Position numbers and translations under genes: made by a program
NCBI RefSeq assembly: GCF_004794465.1
Contig: NZ_SSDJ01000141.1
Span: forward strand, 27,200-91,199
Source of the DNA: Microbacterium sp. K24
Lineage (GTDB): Bacteria; Actinomycetota; Actinomycetes; Actinomycetales; Microbacteriaceae
DNA: 64,000 nucleotides
Reading direction: 5' to 3'
The notes under the pieces: generated by a model
What the model saw: only the letters and a program-made list of their open reading frames with translations
Told to the model about the DNA's origin: nothing
Database searches by the model: none
Part shown: in pieces, positions 20,040 through 28,716 of the stretch
Layout of the letters: each line of letters opens with the position of its first letter
Numbering within the stretch: position 1 is the first letter of the stretch

Positions 20040-20572
20040 CGCTGAGGCCAGGCGTTCGCCACGGCCTCGCGCACCTCGCCGAGGAGCTGCGGCAGCGCCT
20101 TGGTCTTCGCGATGATCGGGAAGAAGTTCGCGTCCGACGTCCACCGCGGCACCACGTGCTGGTGCAGGTGGCCGTCGACGCCCGCTCCTGCGACGGCGCC
20201 CTGATTCATGCCGAGGTTGAAGCCGTCGCAGCGCGACACCTCGCGCAGCACACGCATGCCGACCTGCGTGAGCGCGCCGATCTCGGCGACCTCTTCCGGA
20301 GTCGCCTGGTCGTACGTCGCGATATGACGGTACGGACACACCAGCAGGTGGCCCGAGTTGTACGGGAAGAGGTTCAGCAGCACGTAGGCCGTCTCTCCCC
20401 GCGCCACGATCAGCCGCTCGGCATCCGGGTGCTTCGGCGCCTCGCAGAACGGGCACTCCTCGCGCAGCGGCTCCGGCCCCGCCTGGATGTACGCCATCCG
20501 GTGCGGGGTCCACAGCCGCTGGAACTCGTCGGGCACCCCCGCGAAGAGGCCGCCGTCTTCCGCAACGGTCAC
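20036..20572 (-). CDS. HIT family nucleotide hydrolase
   Basis: 178-residue histidine-triad protein with the active-site [10 protein letters not shown] near residue 140 and the family motif [18 protein letters not shown]. An N-terminal zinc site is suggested by [14 protein letters not shown] proteins of this type hydrolyse dinucleoside polyphosphates or AMP-linked substrates, but the actual substrate is unknown. The GTG start at 20572 overlaps the thrS stop by 4 nt; the thrS-HIT order is common in Actinobacteria. A longer frame upstream is a shadow inside thrS. Confidence 0.9.
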   Translation of the reverse strand: MTVAEDGGLFAGVPDEFQRLWTPHRMAYIQAGPEPLREECPFCEAPKHPDAERLIVARGETAYVLLNLFPYNSGHLLVCPYRHIATYDQATPEEVAEIGALTQVGMRVLREVSRCDGFNLGMNQGAVAGAGVDGHLHQHVVPRWTSDANFFPIIAKTKALPQLLGEVREAVANAWPQR

Positions 20573-22560
20573 ACGAGATCCCCGGCGGTGTGCACGAGCG
20601 CGTGCGAGTCGATGGCCGCGCGGATGCGAGCGACGGCATCCGCGATCGGGACGCCGTTCTCCTGCGTGCCGTCGCGGTAGCGGAACGAGACGGTGCCCGC
20701 GGCGCGGTCCTGCTCGCCGGCGATCAGCAGCAGCGGGACCTTGCCGGTCGTGTGCGTGCGGATCTTCTTCTGCATCCGGTCGTCGGACGTGTCGAGCTCG
20801 GCGCGCACGCCCGAGTCGCGCAGCGTGGTGATGATCTCGCCGAGATAGTCGGCGTAGTCCTCGGCGACGGGGATGCCGACGACCTGCACGGGCGACAGCC
20901 ACACCGGGAAGTCGCCGGCGTAGTGCTCGAGCAGGATCGCGAAGAACCGCTCGATCGAGCCGAACAGCGCGCGGTGGATCATGATCGGGCGCTTCTTCTG
21001 CCCGTCCTTGTCCATGAACTCGAGGTCGAAGCGCTCGGGCAGGTTCGGGTCGACCTGGACGGTCGAGAGCTGCCAGGTGCGACCGATCGCGTCGCGCGTC
21101 TTCAGGTCGATCTTGGGCCCGTAGAACGCGGCCTCTCCCGGAACCTCGGTGAGCTTGAGGCCGGATGCCACGGCGACGCGGCGCAGGGCATCGGTCGACG
21201 ACTCCCAGAACTCGTCCGATCCGATCCACTTCGACTTCTCGTCGTCCTTCATCGACAGTTCGAGCTCGAAGTCGGTCAGACCGAAGTCGCGCAGCATCGA
21301 GAGGATGAAGTCCAGGACCTTCGCGACCTCGTCCTCGAGCTGATCGGGCGTGACGAAGAGGTGAGAGTCATCCTGGGTGAAGCCGCGCACGCGGGTGAGA
21401 CCGTGCAGCGCGCCGGAGAGCTCGTTGCGGTAGACCGTGCCGTTCTCGGCCAACCGCAGCGGCAGGTCGCGATAGCTGCGCGCACGCTCCTTGTAGATGA
21501 GGATGTGCATCGGGCAGTTCATGGGCTTCAGGTAGTAGTCCTGGCCCTGCTTGGTGATGTTGCCCTCGTCGTCGCGTTCCTCATCCATGACGATCGGAGG
21601 GAACATGCCCTCCTTGTACGTGACGAGGTGGTTCGAGGTGAGGAAGAGGTCCTCCTTCGAGATGTGCGGCGTGTACACGTAGGTGTAGCCGCCCTCGATG
21701 TGGCGCTTGCGGGCGTGCTGCTCCATCTCGCCGCGGATCATGCCGCCGCGCGGGTGCCAGACCGACAGGCCGGAGCCGATCTCCTCGGGGAAGGAGAAGA
21801 GGTCGAGCTCCTTGCCGAGGCGACGGTGATCGCGCTTGGCCGCCTCCTCGAGACGGTGCTGGTAGGCGCGCAGCTCGTCCTTCGTCGGCCATGCGGTGCC
21901 GTAGATGCGCTGCAGCTGCGGGTTCTTCTCGCTGCCGCGCCAGTAGGCCGCGGCGATGCGGGTCAGGTCCCAGCCGTTGCCGATCATGCGGGTGTTCGGC
22001 AGGTGCGGTCCGCGGCAGAGGTCCTTCCAGACGACCTCGCCGTCACGCGTGGTGTTGTCGTAGATCGTCAGCTCGCCCTCGCCGACCTCGACGGAGGCGC
22101 CCTCGGCGACCTCCTTGCCCGGACCCTTGAGTCCGATCAGCTCGAGCTTGAACGGCTCGTCGGCCAGTTCGGCGCGAGCCTCTTCATCCGTCACGACGCG
22201 GCGGACGAAGCGCTGTCCCTCACGGACGATGCGCTGCATCTCCTTCGTGATGGCCTTGATGTCCTCGGGGGTGAACGGGGTCTCCACGCCGAAGTCGTAG
22301 TAGAAGCCGTCGGTGATGGGCGGGCCGATGCCCAGGTTCGCCTGCGGGTTGATGCGCTGCACCGCCTGCGCGAGCACGTGGGCCGCCGAGTGGCGGAGGA
22401 TGTTCAGCCCGTCCGCGCTGTCGATCGTGACCGGCTCGACCTCGTCGGCATCCGTCACGGTCGTGGCGAGATCCTTGAGGTCGCCGTTGACGCGCATGGC
22501 GACGACGTTTCGATCGGTGAACAGGGCGAAGCCATCGTGCGGCCGGGCGTTTTCAGGCAC
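20569..22560 (-). CDS. thrS: Threonyl-tRNA synthetase
   Basis: 663-residue class II aminoacyl-tRNA synthetase. It has an N-terminal TGS-like domain (residues 1-65), the second additional editing domain with [11 protein letters not shown] and the [11 protein letters not shown] segment, the catalytic core with the zinc-binding [13 protein letters not shown], motif 2 [24 protein letters not shown], and a C-terminal anticodon-binding domain ([16 protein letters not shown]). Start is GTG. No T-box-like leader was recognised in the short 59-bp upstream gap. Confidence 0.97.
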   Translation of the reverse strand: MPENARPHDGFALFTDRNVVAMRVNGDLKDLATTVTDADEVEPVTIDSADGLNILRHSAAHVLAQAVQRINPQANLGIGPPITDGFYYDFGVETPFTPEDIKAITKEMQRIVREGQRFVRRVVTDEEARAELADEPFKLELIGLKGPGKEVAEGASVEVGEGELTIYDNTTRDGEVVWKDLCRGPHLPNTRMIGNGWDLTRIAAAYWRGSEKNPQLQRIYGTAWPTKDELRAYQHRLEEAAKRDHRRLGKELDLFSFPEEIGSGLSVWHPRGGMIRGEMEQHARKRHIEGGYTYVYTPHISKEDLFLTSNHLVTYKEGMFPPIVMDEERDDEGNITKQGQDYYLKPMNCPMHILIYKERARSYRDLPLRLAENGTVYRNELSGALHGLTRVRGFTQDDSHLFVTPDQLEDEVAKVLDFILSMLRDFGLTDFELELSMKDDEKSKWIGSDEFWESSTDALRRVAVASGLKLTEVPGEAAFYGPKIDLKTRDAIGRTWQLSTVQVDPNLPERFDLEFMDKDGQKKRPIMIHRALFGSIERFFAILLEHYAGDFPVWLSPVQVVGIPVAEDYADYLGEIITTLRDSGVRAELDTSDDRMQKKIRTHTTGKVPLLLIAGEQDRAAGTVSFRYRDGTQENGVPIADAVARIRAAIDSHALVHTAGDLV

Positions 22561-22619
22561 AGAAACTCTCCATCTGGGTCGGTACCCAGGTTACCGCTCC
22601 GCTCAGGCGGTCCGGACCG

Positions 22620-22979
22620 CTATGCGACGGCGTCGGATGCCGTGCTCGAGGCCGTCGGCGCGAGGATGATGATCGCCGCGCCGACGAGCGCGACGGCGGA
22701 TCCGATCCAGTCCCACGCGGTCGGCTTGAACCCGTCGACGATGATGCCCCACGCCAGGGAACCGGCGATGAAGATGCCGCCGTACGACGCGAGGACCCTG
22801 CCGAAGTTCGCGTCGGGCTGCAGCGCGGCGATGAATCCGTACGCACCGAGCGCCATCACGCCGAGGACGGCGAAGAGCCACCCGCGGTCCTCCTTGACGG
22901 CCTGCCAGATGAGCCAGGCTCCCCCGATCTCCGCCGCGGCGGCGAGCACGAAAAGGATGGCGATGCGGAAGACGGTCAC
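22620..22979 (-). CDS. YnfA/UPF0060 family small membrane protein
   Basis: 119-residue protein with four predicted TM helices ([73 protein letters not shown]). [12 protein letters not shown] and [13 protein letters not shown] are UPF0060 signatures. The family is related to small multidrug resistance transporters, but the substrate is unknown. The GTG start at 22979 was chosen because it directly precedes the first helix; the longer open frame adds a cysteine-rich stretch without membrane or family character. Confidence 0.88.
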   Translation of the reverse strand: MTVFRIAILFVLAAAAEIGGAWLIWQAVKEDRGWLFAVLGVMALGAYGFIAALQPDANFGRVLASYGGIFIAGSLAWGIIVDGFKPTAWDWIGSAVALVGAAIIILAPTASSTASDAVA

Positions 22980-23010
22980 ACCGTCAGTGTGGCAGGTGCG
23001 CTGTGCGCGT

Positions 23011-23778
23011 TCAGCGACGCATGACGTCGCCGGAACCAGACACGTCCTCCGTGACACGGGGGTGGCCGCCGTACTCGATGTCGCCGCTGCCGTCGATGGT
23101 CGCGTCGAGCGTGCCGTCCGCCGTCACGGCTGCGCCACCGGCTCCCGCGATGGCGACGACGGCATCCGTGCTGCGGAGGCCCGCCGCCTCGTACCCGCCG
23201 TCGCCGTGGATCTCGACGTGCTGGGCGTCCGCCGTGCCGTCGATCGCGACTCCCCCGGAGCCGTCGATGCGGACGCGGAGGTCGGCCACTGCGGCATCAC
23301 GCACAGCGATCGCACCGGAGCCGTCGATCGTGAGGACGGCTTCAGCCGCACGGAGCCCGGTGGCCTCGACGTCGCCCGAACCGCGAACGGTGATCGTCGG
23401 TGCCGTCGCCCCGGAGAAGTCCGCGACAGCGTCGCCCGAGCCGAGCACCGTCATGGACTCGAGAGACGAGACCGTGAGCTCGTAACGGATCTCCCCGCTG
23501 CGCAGCATCCCGTCGCCGTCCATGCCGAGGCGCAGGACCCCGCCGTCGATGTCGGCCGTGAGGCGGTCGATGATCCGCTCGCCCGCGATCACCGTGAGGG
23601 AGGGCGTCGCCCCCAGCGTCACCGTGAGATCGCCGGACGTGTCGAGCTCCACCGCGGAGACATCGGTGATGACGCGGGCCTGGGTGACCGTGGGGCCCGG
23701 GTCGATGGACGCGCAGCCGGTCAGGGCCGAGGCGACGACGATGGCGAGGGCAGAGGCGAGGAGGAGACGTGAGCGCAT
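23011..23778 (-). CDS. Lipoprotein with DUF2807 head-GIN beta-solenoid domain
   Basis: 255-residue predicted lipoprotein. A signal peptide ([19 protein letters not shown]) ends in a lipobox LTGC near residue 21. The rest is a repetitive beta-rich domain with recurring GSGD and DGSG turns ([25 protein letters not shown], [11 protein letters not shown]), the pattern of DUF2807 putative auto-transporter adhesin head domains, which fold as a right-handed beta-helix. Function unknown; cell-surface location is inferred. It has Shine-Dalgarno-poor upstream sequence and is followed by the ynfA-like gene 31 nt downstream. Confidence 0.85.
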   Translation of the reverse strand: MRSRLLLASALAIVVASALTGCASIDPGPTVTQARVITDVSAVELDTSGDLTVTLGATPSLTVIAGERIIDRLTADIDGGVLRLGMDGDGMLRSGEIRYELTVSSLESMTVLGSGDAVADFSGATAPTITVRGSGDVEATGLRAAEAVLTIDGSGAIAVRDAAVADLRVRIDGSGGVAIDGTADAQHVEIHGDGGYEAAGLRSTDAVVAIAGAGGAAVTADGTLDATIDGSGDIEYGGHPRVTEDVSGSGDVMRR

Positions 23779-23897
23779 GCCCTCACGGTAGGAAGCGGGT
23801 CTCCGGCTCCGACAGCTACCGAGGTATCGACATGCTCTCGCTCCCCGGTATGAGTGCCGTTCGGACGAAACGTCGACCCATCACGTAGCGTGAGGGC

Positions 23898-24296
23898 ATG
23901 AGAGCAGTCGCCCGATGGATCCTCGCGATCGCGCTCGGCGCGATCGGAATCATGCACTTCCGGTCGACCAGGGGCTTCCGCGTCGTCGTTCCCGACTGGG
24001 CCGCGGAGGTGACCAAGCTCGACAAGAACGACATCGTCATCGCCTCGGGCGCGGCCGAGATCGCGTTGGCCACGGGGCTGCTCGCGCTCCCCCGCGAGCG
24101 TCACCGGATCGGATGGGCGACGGCCGCCTTCTTCGTCGCGGTTCTTCCCGGCAACATCCACCAGTGGCGCACGGGCCGCTCGACCCCGGGGCTCGACACG
24201 GATGCCCGCCGCCTCGGACGCCTCTTCCTGCAGCCGCTGCTCGTGCTGTGGGCGCTCTGGGCGACGGGCGAAGAGAAGGTTCGCCGGCGGCGCTGA
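23898..24296 (+). CDS. DoxX-like small membrane protein
   Basis: 132-residue protein with four hydrophobic segments: residues 4-18 (VARWILAIALGAIGI), 48-66 (VIASGAAEIALATGLLAL), 72-88 (IGWATAAFFVAVLPGN) and 108-124 (LFLQPLLVLWALWAT). The GAAEIALATGLL and LPGNIHQW segments resemble the DoxX/DoxD-like family of unknown function. It lies between a convergently unrelated lipoprotein gene and the photolyase gene, 48 nt upstream of the latter, possibly cotranscribed with it. Confidence 0.75.
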   Translation: MRAVARWILAIALGAIGIMHFRSTRGFRVVVPDWAAEVTKLDKNDIVIASGAAEIALATGLLALPRERHRIGWATAAFFVAVLPGNIHQWRTGRSTPGLDTDARRLGRLFLQPLLVLWALWATGEEKVRRRR

Positions 24297-24344
24297 GCTT
24301 CGCTGCGGCGCCCGAATGTCGGCGGCGTCCGCAAGAATGGAGCG

Positions 24345-25694
24345 ATGGCTTCCCCATCGATCGTCTGGTTCCGCGACGACCTGCGGCTGGCGGACAACCC
24401 GGCCCTCCGCGCCGCCATCGACCGCGATGAACCGATCATCGCCCTGTTCGTTCTCGATGAGGAGTCCGACGGGATCCGTCCACTCGGCGGTGCCGCCCGG
24501 TGGTGGCTGCATCATTCGCTCGCCTCGCTCGCCGAACATCTCCACGACAAGGGGGCGACTCTCGTCCTGCGGCGGGGCGCTGCCGATGGCATCGTGCGAC
24601 AGCTCGTGACGGATGCCGGTGCCGGAGCCGTGTTCTGGAACCGCCGCTACGGAGGGCCGGAGCGAGCGGTCGACGCGGGGATCAAGTCGGCCCTGCGGGA
24701 AGACGGCGTGACGGTGGCGTCGTTCGCCGGGTCGCTCCTCCACGAGCCGTGGACCGTGACGACGGGCAGCGGCACGCACTACTCGGTCTTCACACCGTTC
24801 TGGCGGGCCTGTCGGGCTCTTCCCGCTCCACGATCTCCCCTCCCCGAGCCCCGCGAGATCCCGGGCGTGCCGCGACCACCGGCATCCGACGCCCTCGAAG
24901 ACTGGGAGCTGCTCCCCTCGAAGCCGGACTGGGCGGGAGGGCTGCGCGAGACCTGGGAACCGGGCGAGCCGGCCGCGCGCCGACGCCTGAAGGAGTTCCT
25001 CACGGACGACCTCCCCCACTACGACCGCACACGCGACGAGCCTTCCGCCGGCGCCACATCGCTGATGTCTCCTCGCCTGCGCTGGGGAGAGGTGAGCCCC
25101 TTCACGGTGTGGCACGAGTCGGTCGGCGTCGACGGGGCGGGCAGATTCCTGTCCGAGCTCGGCTGGCGCGAGTTCGCCTGGCACACGCTGTACCACTTCC
25201 CCGACCTGGCGACGAAGAACCTCCGGCAGGAGTTCGACTCCTTCCCCTGGCCGCCGCTCGATCCGCCGCAACTGGATGCCTGGCAGCACGGCGAGACCGG
25301 CATCCCCCTGGTGGATGCCGGGATGCGGGAGCTCTGGCACACCGGATACATGCACAACCGGGTACGGATGGTCACGGCATCGTTCCTCATCAAGAATCTG
25401 CTGATCGATTGGCGTCTCGGCGAGGAATGGTTCTGGGACACGCTCGTCGACGCCGACGAGGCCAACAACCCGTTCAACTGGCAGTGGGTCGCCGGATCGG
25501 GTGCCGATGCCGCGCCGTACTTCCGTGTGTTCAACCCGGAGCTGCAGGCGAAGAAGTTCGATCCGCAGAGCACGTACATCTCCCAGTGGGCGGCGGACGC
25601 GCCGAGCGAGCCGATCGTCGACCTCGGAGAGACCCGGAAGGCCGCGCTCGCCGCGTACGACCAGGTCAAGCGCGGAGGGCGCAGCGGGAAGTGA
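24345..25694 (+). CDS. Deoxyribodipyrimidine photo-lyase
   Basis: 449-residue DNA photolyase of the cryptochrome/photolyase family that uses FAD and blue light to split cyclobutane pyrimidine dimers. The N-terminal antenna domain begins SIVWFRDDLRLADNPAL. The FAD-binding half shows LGWREFAWHTLYHFP, TGIPLVDAGMRELWHTGYMHNR and the EWFWDTLVDADEANNPFNWQWVAG region, all diagnostic. Length is normal. It is followed with a 4-nt overlap by an FAD-dependent oxidoreductase and, further on, by a BLUF photoreceptor gene on the other strand. Confidence 0.95.
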   Translation: MASPSIVWFRDDLRLADNPALRAAIDRDEPIIALFVLDEESDGIRPLGGAARWWLHHSLASLAEHLHDKGATLVLRRGAADGIVRQLVTDAGAGAVFWNRRYGGPERAVDAGIKSALREDGVTVASFAGSLLHEPWTVTTGSGTHYSVFTPFWRACRALPAPRSPLPEPREIPGVPRPPASDALEDWELLPSKPDWAGGLRETWEPGEPAARRRLKEFLTDDLPHYDRTRDEPSAGATSLMSPRLRWGEVSPFTVWHESVGVDGAGRFLSELGWREFAWHTLYHFPDLATKNLRQEFDSFPWPPLDPPQLDAWQHGETGIPLVDAGMRELWHTGYMHNRVRMVTASFLIKNLLIDWRLGEEWFWDTLVDADEANNPFNWQWVAGSGADAAPYFRVFNPELQAKKFDPQSTYISQWAADAPSEPIVDLGETRKAALAAYDQVKRGGRSGK

Positions 25695-26731
25695 AGACCA
25701 TGCGCCCGTGGGAGCTGCACGACAGCGTCGTCATCGGTGCCGGAGTGGTGGGCGCATCGATCGCCTACCACCTGGCTGCCCGCGGCGAGGCCGTGACGGT
25801 CGTCGACGCGGCACTTCCGGCATCCGGCGCGACCCGGCACTCGTTCGCGTGGATCAGTGACGGCGGCGGCCCCGACGGACCCGCTCTCGGACTTCGGGAC
25901 TTCGCGGTGGAGGATTGGAGACGCCTCGGCACGGAGATTCCCGGGCTCGAGCTGGTCTGGTCAGGAGCCCTCACCTGGGGCGACGAGTTCGGACGCAGCT
26001 CGGCCATCGCGCCGCCGATCGACGTCGAGCCACGCCTCGCGCATCTTCCGGTACGGGCCCGATTCAGCCCGGAGGAGGGATGGATCGATCCTGTCCGGGT
26101 GACCGAGCAGCTCATCGATGCCGCCCGTCGTCACGGCGCACAGACCCTGTTCGGCGCCCCTGCGCTGCGGTTGATCCGGGACGAGGCCGCAGGGACCGTC
26201 GGCGTCGACCTCGGTCACGTCGTGCTGGCAGCGAAGAACGTCATCGTGGCGGCCGGAACGGGTTCTTCCGCGCTCTGCCGCTCGATCGAGGTCGACCTGC
26301 CTATGACGTCGGCGCCCGCGATCATGGTGCGGCTCTCGGCCCCTCCCGGGCTGATCGCGCGCATCGTCGCGAACGACGAGTTCGAGGCGAGGCAGGGCCC
26401 CGACGGCACGATCCTCCTGCCGCGCGGATACTCGGGCGAGGATTCCGACGAAGCGCTGGCGCGCACGGGCGAGGCAGTGCGTCGCCTGCTGGTCGATTCC
26501 TTCGAAGATGCCGATGACGTGCGCCTGCAGAGCGTCGACGTCGGCTGGCGCCCGATGATGAGCGACGGCGAGCCCGCGATCGGTGCCACACGCGTGCCGG
26601 GCGTCCACGTCGCCGTCGCGCACCCCGGCGTCTGTCTCGCTGCGACGATCGGTCGTATCGTGGCCGCCGAGATCACGACCTCGGCGGCTGCGCCGGAACT
26701 GGCTCGTTTCCGGCCGACCCGATTCGACTGA
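25691..26731 (+). CDS. FAD-dependent oxidoreductase (DAO/glycine oxidase-like)
   Basis: 346-residue D-amino-acid-oxidase-fold flavoprotein. The N-terminal dinucleotide motif VIGAGVVGASIAYHLAARGEAVTVVD is followed by ASGATRHSFAWI, where DAO family members contact FAD, and a C-terminal GWRPMMSDGEPAIGATRVPGVHVAVAHPGVCLA segment typical of this family. Substrate unknown; amine or amino acid oxidation is the family expectation. The GTG start at 25691 overlaps the photolyase stop (GTGA) and has GGAGGG 10 nt upstream; an ATG three codons later is an alternative. Coupling to the photolyase gene is clear, a functional link is not. Confidence 0.86.
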   Translation: MKTMRPWELHDSVVIGAGVVGASIAYHLAARGEAVTVVDAALPASGATRHSFAWISDGGGPDGPALGLRDFAVEDWRRLGTEIPGLELVWSGALTWGDEFGRSSAIAPPIDVEPRLAHLPVRARFSPEEGWIDPVRVTEQLIDAARRHGAQTLFGAPALRLIRDEAAGTVGVDLGHVVLAAKNVIVAAGTGSSALCRSIEVDLPMTSAPAIMVRLSAPPGLIARIVANDEFEARQGPDGTILLPRGYSGEDSDEALARTGEAVRRLLVDSFEDADDVRLQSVDVGWRPMMSDGEPAIGATRVPGVHVAVAHPGVCLAATIGRIVAAEITTSAAAPELARFRPTRFD

Positions 26732-27326
26732 GAGCAGCGGAAGCAGGGCTCTCCCGCCCCCGGACGAGGCGAATCCGGCCGATACCGTCTCGGCCGCGCA
26801 CGTGCAGCTCTGGGAATTCCTTGACGCAGAGGGCCGCGATGGAGGCGTTCCAGGTGCGCACATCGACCGCCGCATCCAACGTGCTGATCCACTCGGCGAC
26901 GTCGGTGCGCAACGCCCCTGCCCTCGTCGCGCCGATGAGGCGGGCATGCTCGGCGAGCGATACATGACCGTTCCGTCGGAACACGACATCGATGGATACC
27001 TGCCGATCACGCGACAGCAGCACGAGGCGATTCCGGTCGACCAGTCTGAACACGGCATCGGCGACCACGATGCAGGCGGCCAACGTCATCACGGCCGCGA
27101 GGGCCATCGGGACGGCGATGGCGACCAAGACCTGACCGATGACGACAAGCACACCGATCTCGCCGACGAGCAATGCGAGCGTGATCACTGCCGTCCACCG
27201 CAGCGGACGCGACAACCAGAACATCAACCACTGAGCGCAGAAGCTGACTTCCAGCAGTGACACGAGGTCATCTGCCAGAGTTGCGACGCGACTCGTCCGG
27301 GGACGGGTGTCGGGAACGCGAGTCAC
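26673..27326 (-). CDS. Hypothetical membrane protein
   Basis: 217-residue protein not recognised. Residues about 30-105 form two to three hydrophobic helices (WTAVITLALLVGEIGVLVVIGQVLVAIAVPMALAAVMTL region). The C-terminal 110 residues form a soluble domain with RRNGHVSLAEHARLIGATRAGALRTDV and a final proline-rich tail. Its last 58 nt overlap the convergent oxidoreductase 3' end. It has a 40-nt gap to the BLUF gene behind it and may share a transcript with that gene's strand. No function assigned. Confidence 0.6.
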   Translation of the reverse strand: MTRVPDTRPRTSRVATLADDLVSLLEVSFCAQWLMFWLSRPLRWTAVITLALLVGEIGVLVVIGQVLVAIAVPMALAAVMTLAACIVVADAVFRLVDRNRLVLLSRDRQVSIDVVFRRNGHVSLAEHARLIGATRAGALRTDVAEWISTLDAAVDVRTWNASIAALCVKEFPELHVRGRDGIGRIRLVRGRESPASAALSRIGSAGNEPVPAQPPRS

Positions 27327-27366
27327 CCGCTCACTCTAGGAGACGGCAGCACGTCGCCGCGAGCGA

Positions 27367-27822
27367 TCAGGCGGCGAGATCCTGGCCGGCCCGCACCCGG
27401 AACCACAGGGTCAGCTCCGCCAACGCGCGCAGAGTCGTCGAGCGCTCGGCGGCGTCTTCGAGGTCTGCGAACGAGTCGCGGAACCCCGCCGGGGCCCCCT
27501 CACGATCGTCCTGGAGCTTCCGGTATCCCATCGTCCAATCGTCGAACCGTCGTTCCTCGATCGGCTCGTCCATGAGGATCCTCATGTCACGGTGGCGCGC
27601 GTCCTGACCGATGGTGCGGGCCAGCCGACGCACGATGTGCGCTGGACCCTCGAGCACCTGGATGAACCGTTCGCCGCGGTAGAGCAGCATTCCCGTGATG
27701 TCGCGCGCGGCGTTGAGGACTCTGGCCTGATCGAGCAGGTGGGCGAGGGCGGTCTCCCGGAACGGCGCGGACGCCGTGCTGGTGTAGACGAGCGAGATCA
27801 ATGCGTTGTCTTCGGTGCTCAT
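27367..27822 (-). CDS. BLUF-domain blue-light photoreceptor, short single-domain type
   Basis: 151-residue protein whose first 95 residues are a BLUF domain, a flavin-binding blue-light sensor. The photoactive residues appear in place: Tyr13 in ISLVYTS, Asn36 in RVLNAARDITGMLLY, Gln54 in RFIQVLEGP, and the WTMGYRKL segment carrying the semi-conserved Trp/Met. There is no fused output domain; the last 50 residues form a C-terminal capping helix region. It overlaps by 4 nt with an upstream 87-residue gene that may be its partner. A photolyase lies 1.7 kb away. Ligand binding is family knowledge. Confidence 0.9.
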   Translation of the reverse strand: MSTEDNALISLVYTSTASAPFRETALAHLLDQARVLNAARDITGMLLYRGERFIQVLEGPAHIVRRLARTIGQDARHRDMRILMDEPIEERRFDDWTMGYRKLQDDREGAPAGFRDSFADLEDAAERSTTLRALAELTLWFRVRAGQDLAA

Positions 27823-28082
27823 CGCTGGACCACTCCCCTTCGCTGGTCATCTGTCCCGGCATCCGCCGACGTCTCACTGTCCGAGGAGGAGACGGCGGCG
27901 GTTGCGCTGACGAGAGTGGCGAAGCTGCCGATGAGGTGCGACCGCGCATCGAAGGCGGAGTAGGTGCCGTCCGGCTGGCGGTCGACGTAGCCCAGGAAAT
28001 CGCCGCTGCGGCTGCCGACATGGAAGCCCTCCTCGACGCACGCCCAGAGGACGTCGGAGGGGGCTGGGTGGGGATCGTTCAC
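27819..28082 (-). CDS. Small protein translationally coupled to BLUF photoreceptor
   Basis: 87-residue protein of unknown family. Residues 10-60 form a compact predicted alpha/beta unit (VLWACVEEGFHVGSRSGDFLG and GYVDRQPDGTYSAFDARSHLIG), followed by a Ser/Asp-rich tail. Its stop codon overlaps the BLUF start by 4 nt, so translation of the light sensor is coupled to it. As single-domain BLUF proteins act by protein contact, this protein is a candidate partner, by inference. Confidence 0.65.
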   Translation of the reverse strand: MNDPHPAPSDVLWACVEEGFHVGSRSGDFLGYVDRQPDGTYSAFDARSHLIGSFATLVSATAAVSSSDSETSADAGTDDQRRGVVQR

Positions 28083-28239
28083 TCGTGAACACTATGCGGC
28101 CGGTGCGACATCAGGCTCCCCCCTTGCGCGGTCGAGACCGGATGTGGCATGCGTCGAGACGAGCTTATGAGCAGGCTGTGAGTTTCTCCGCCCATCGAAT
28201 TAATCCAATCCGTGAGAGGCCGACCTCCGAACAGCCGCT

Positions 28240-28716
28240 ATGACGCTCTCCCCCTCTGCGCCATTTCTCACGCTGTCTCGAATCGTCGCTCTGGTGAGAG
28301 ATGCCATCCCTCAGCTCGCCACCTTCGGTGGTGTCGGTCTGCTCGCCTTCGTCGTCGACGTCGGCGGCTACAACCTGCTCCGCATCACCGTCATGCCCGA
28401 CCAGGTCATCTGGGCGAAGGTCGTGTCGGTCACCGTCGCGACCGGCGTCGCATGGCTCGGTCACCGCTACCTCACCTTCCGCCGCACCCGCCGGCCGGCC
28501 GTCATGAAAGAGCTGCTGCTCTTCGGGCTCGCGAACGGCGGTGGGCTGCTGATCGCGTCCGGCTGCCTGTTCGTCTCGCACTACGTGCTCGGCCTCACCT
28601 CCACGCTTGCCGACAACATCTCGGGCAATGTCGTGGGGCTCGTCCTCGGGACGCTCTTCCGCTATTTCACCTACCGGTTCCTCGTGTTCCGGTCTCCGCA
28701 GGAGGCAACATCGTGA
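28240..28716 (+). CDS. GtrA family membrane protein (polyprenyl-linked sugar flippase-like)
   Basis: 158-residue protein with four TM helices and the GtrA signature at its start (LATFGGVGLLAFVVDVGGYNLL) and centre (VTVATGVAWLGHRYLTFRR). Members are proposed to flip undecaprenyl- or polyprenyl-linked sugars. No ribosome binding site is evident before ATG 28240, so the transcript may be leaderless or start slightly downstream. It is the first gene of a seven-gene surface glycan locus and overlaps the next gene by 1 nt. Confidence 0.87.
   Translation: MTLSPSAPFLTLSRIVALVRDAIPQLATFGGVGLLAFVVDVGGYNLLRITVMPDQVIWAKVVSVTVATGVAWLGHRYLTFRRTRRPAVMKELLLFGLANGGGLLIASGCLFVSHYVLGLTSTLADNISGNVVGLVLGTLFRYFTYRFLVFRSPQEATS

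Noticed and set aside
20590..23772. Forward reading frame of more than 1000 codons antisense to thrS, ynfA-like and DUF2807 genes
   Set aside because: The composition is typical of antisense frames in GC-rich DNA, and the reverse strand has three well-supported genes.
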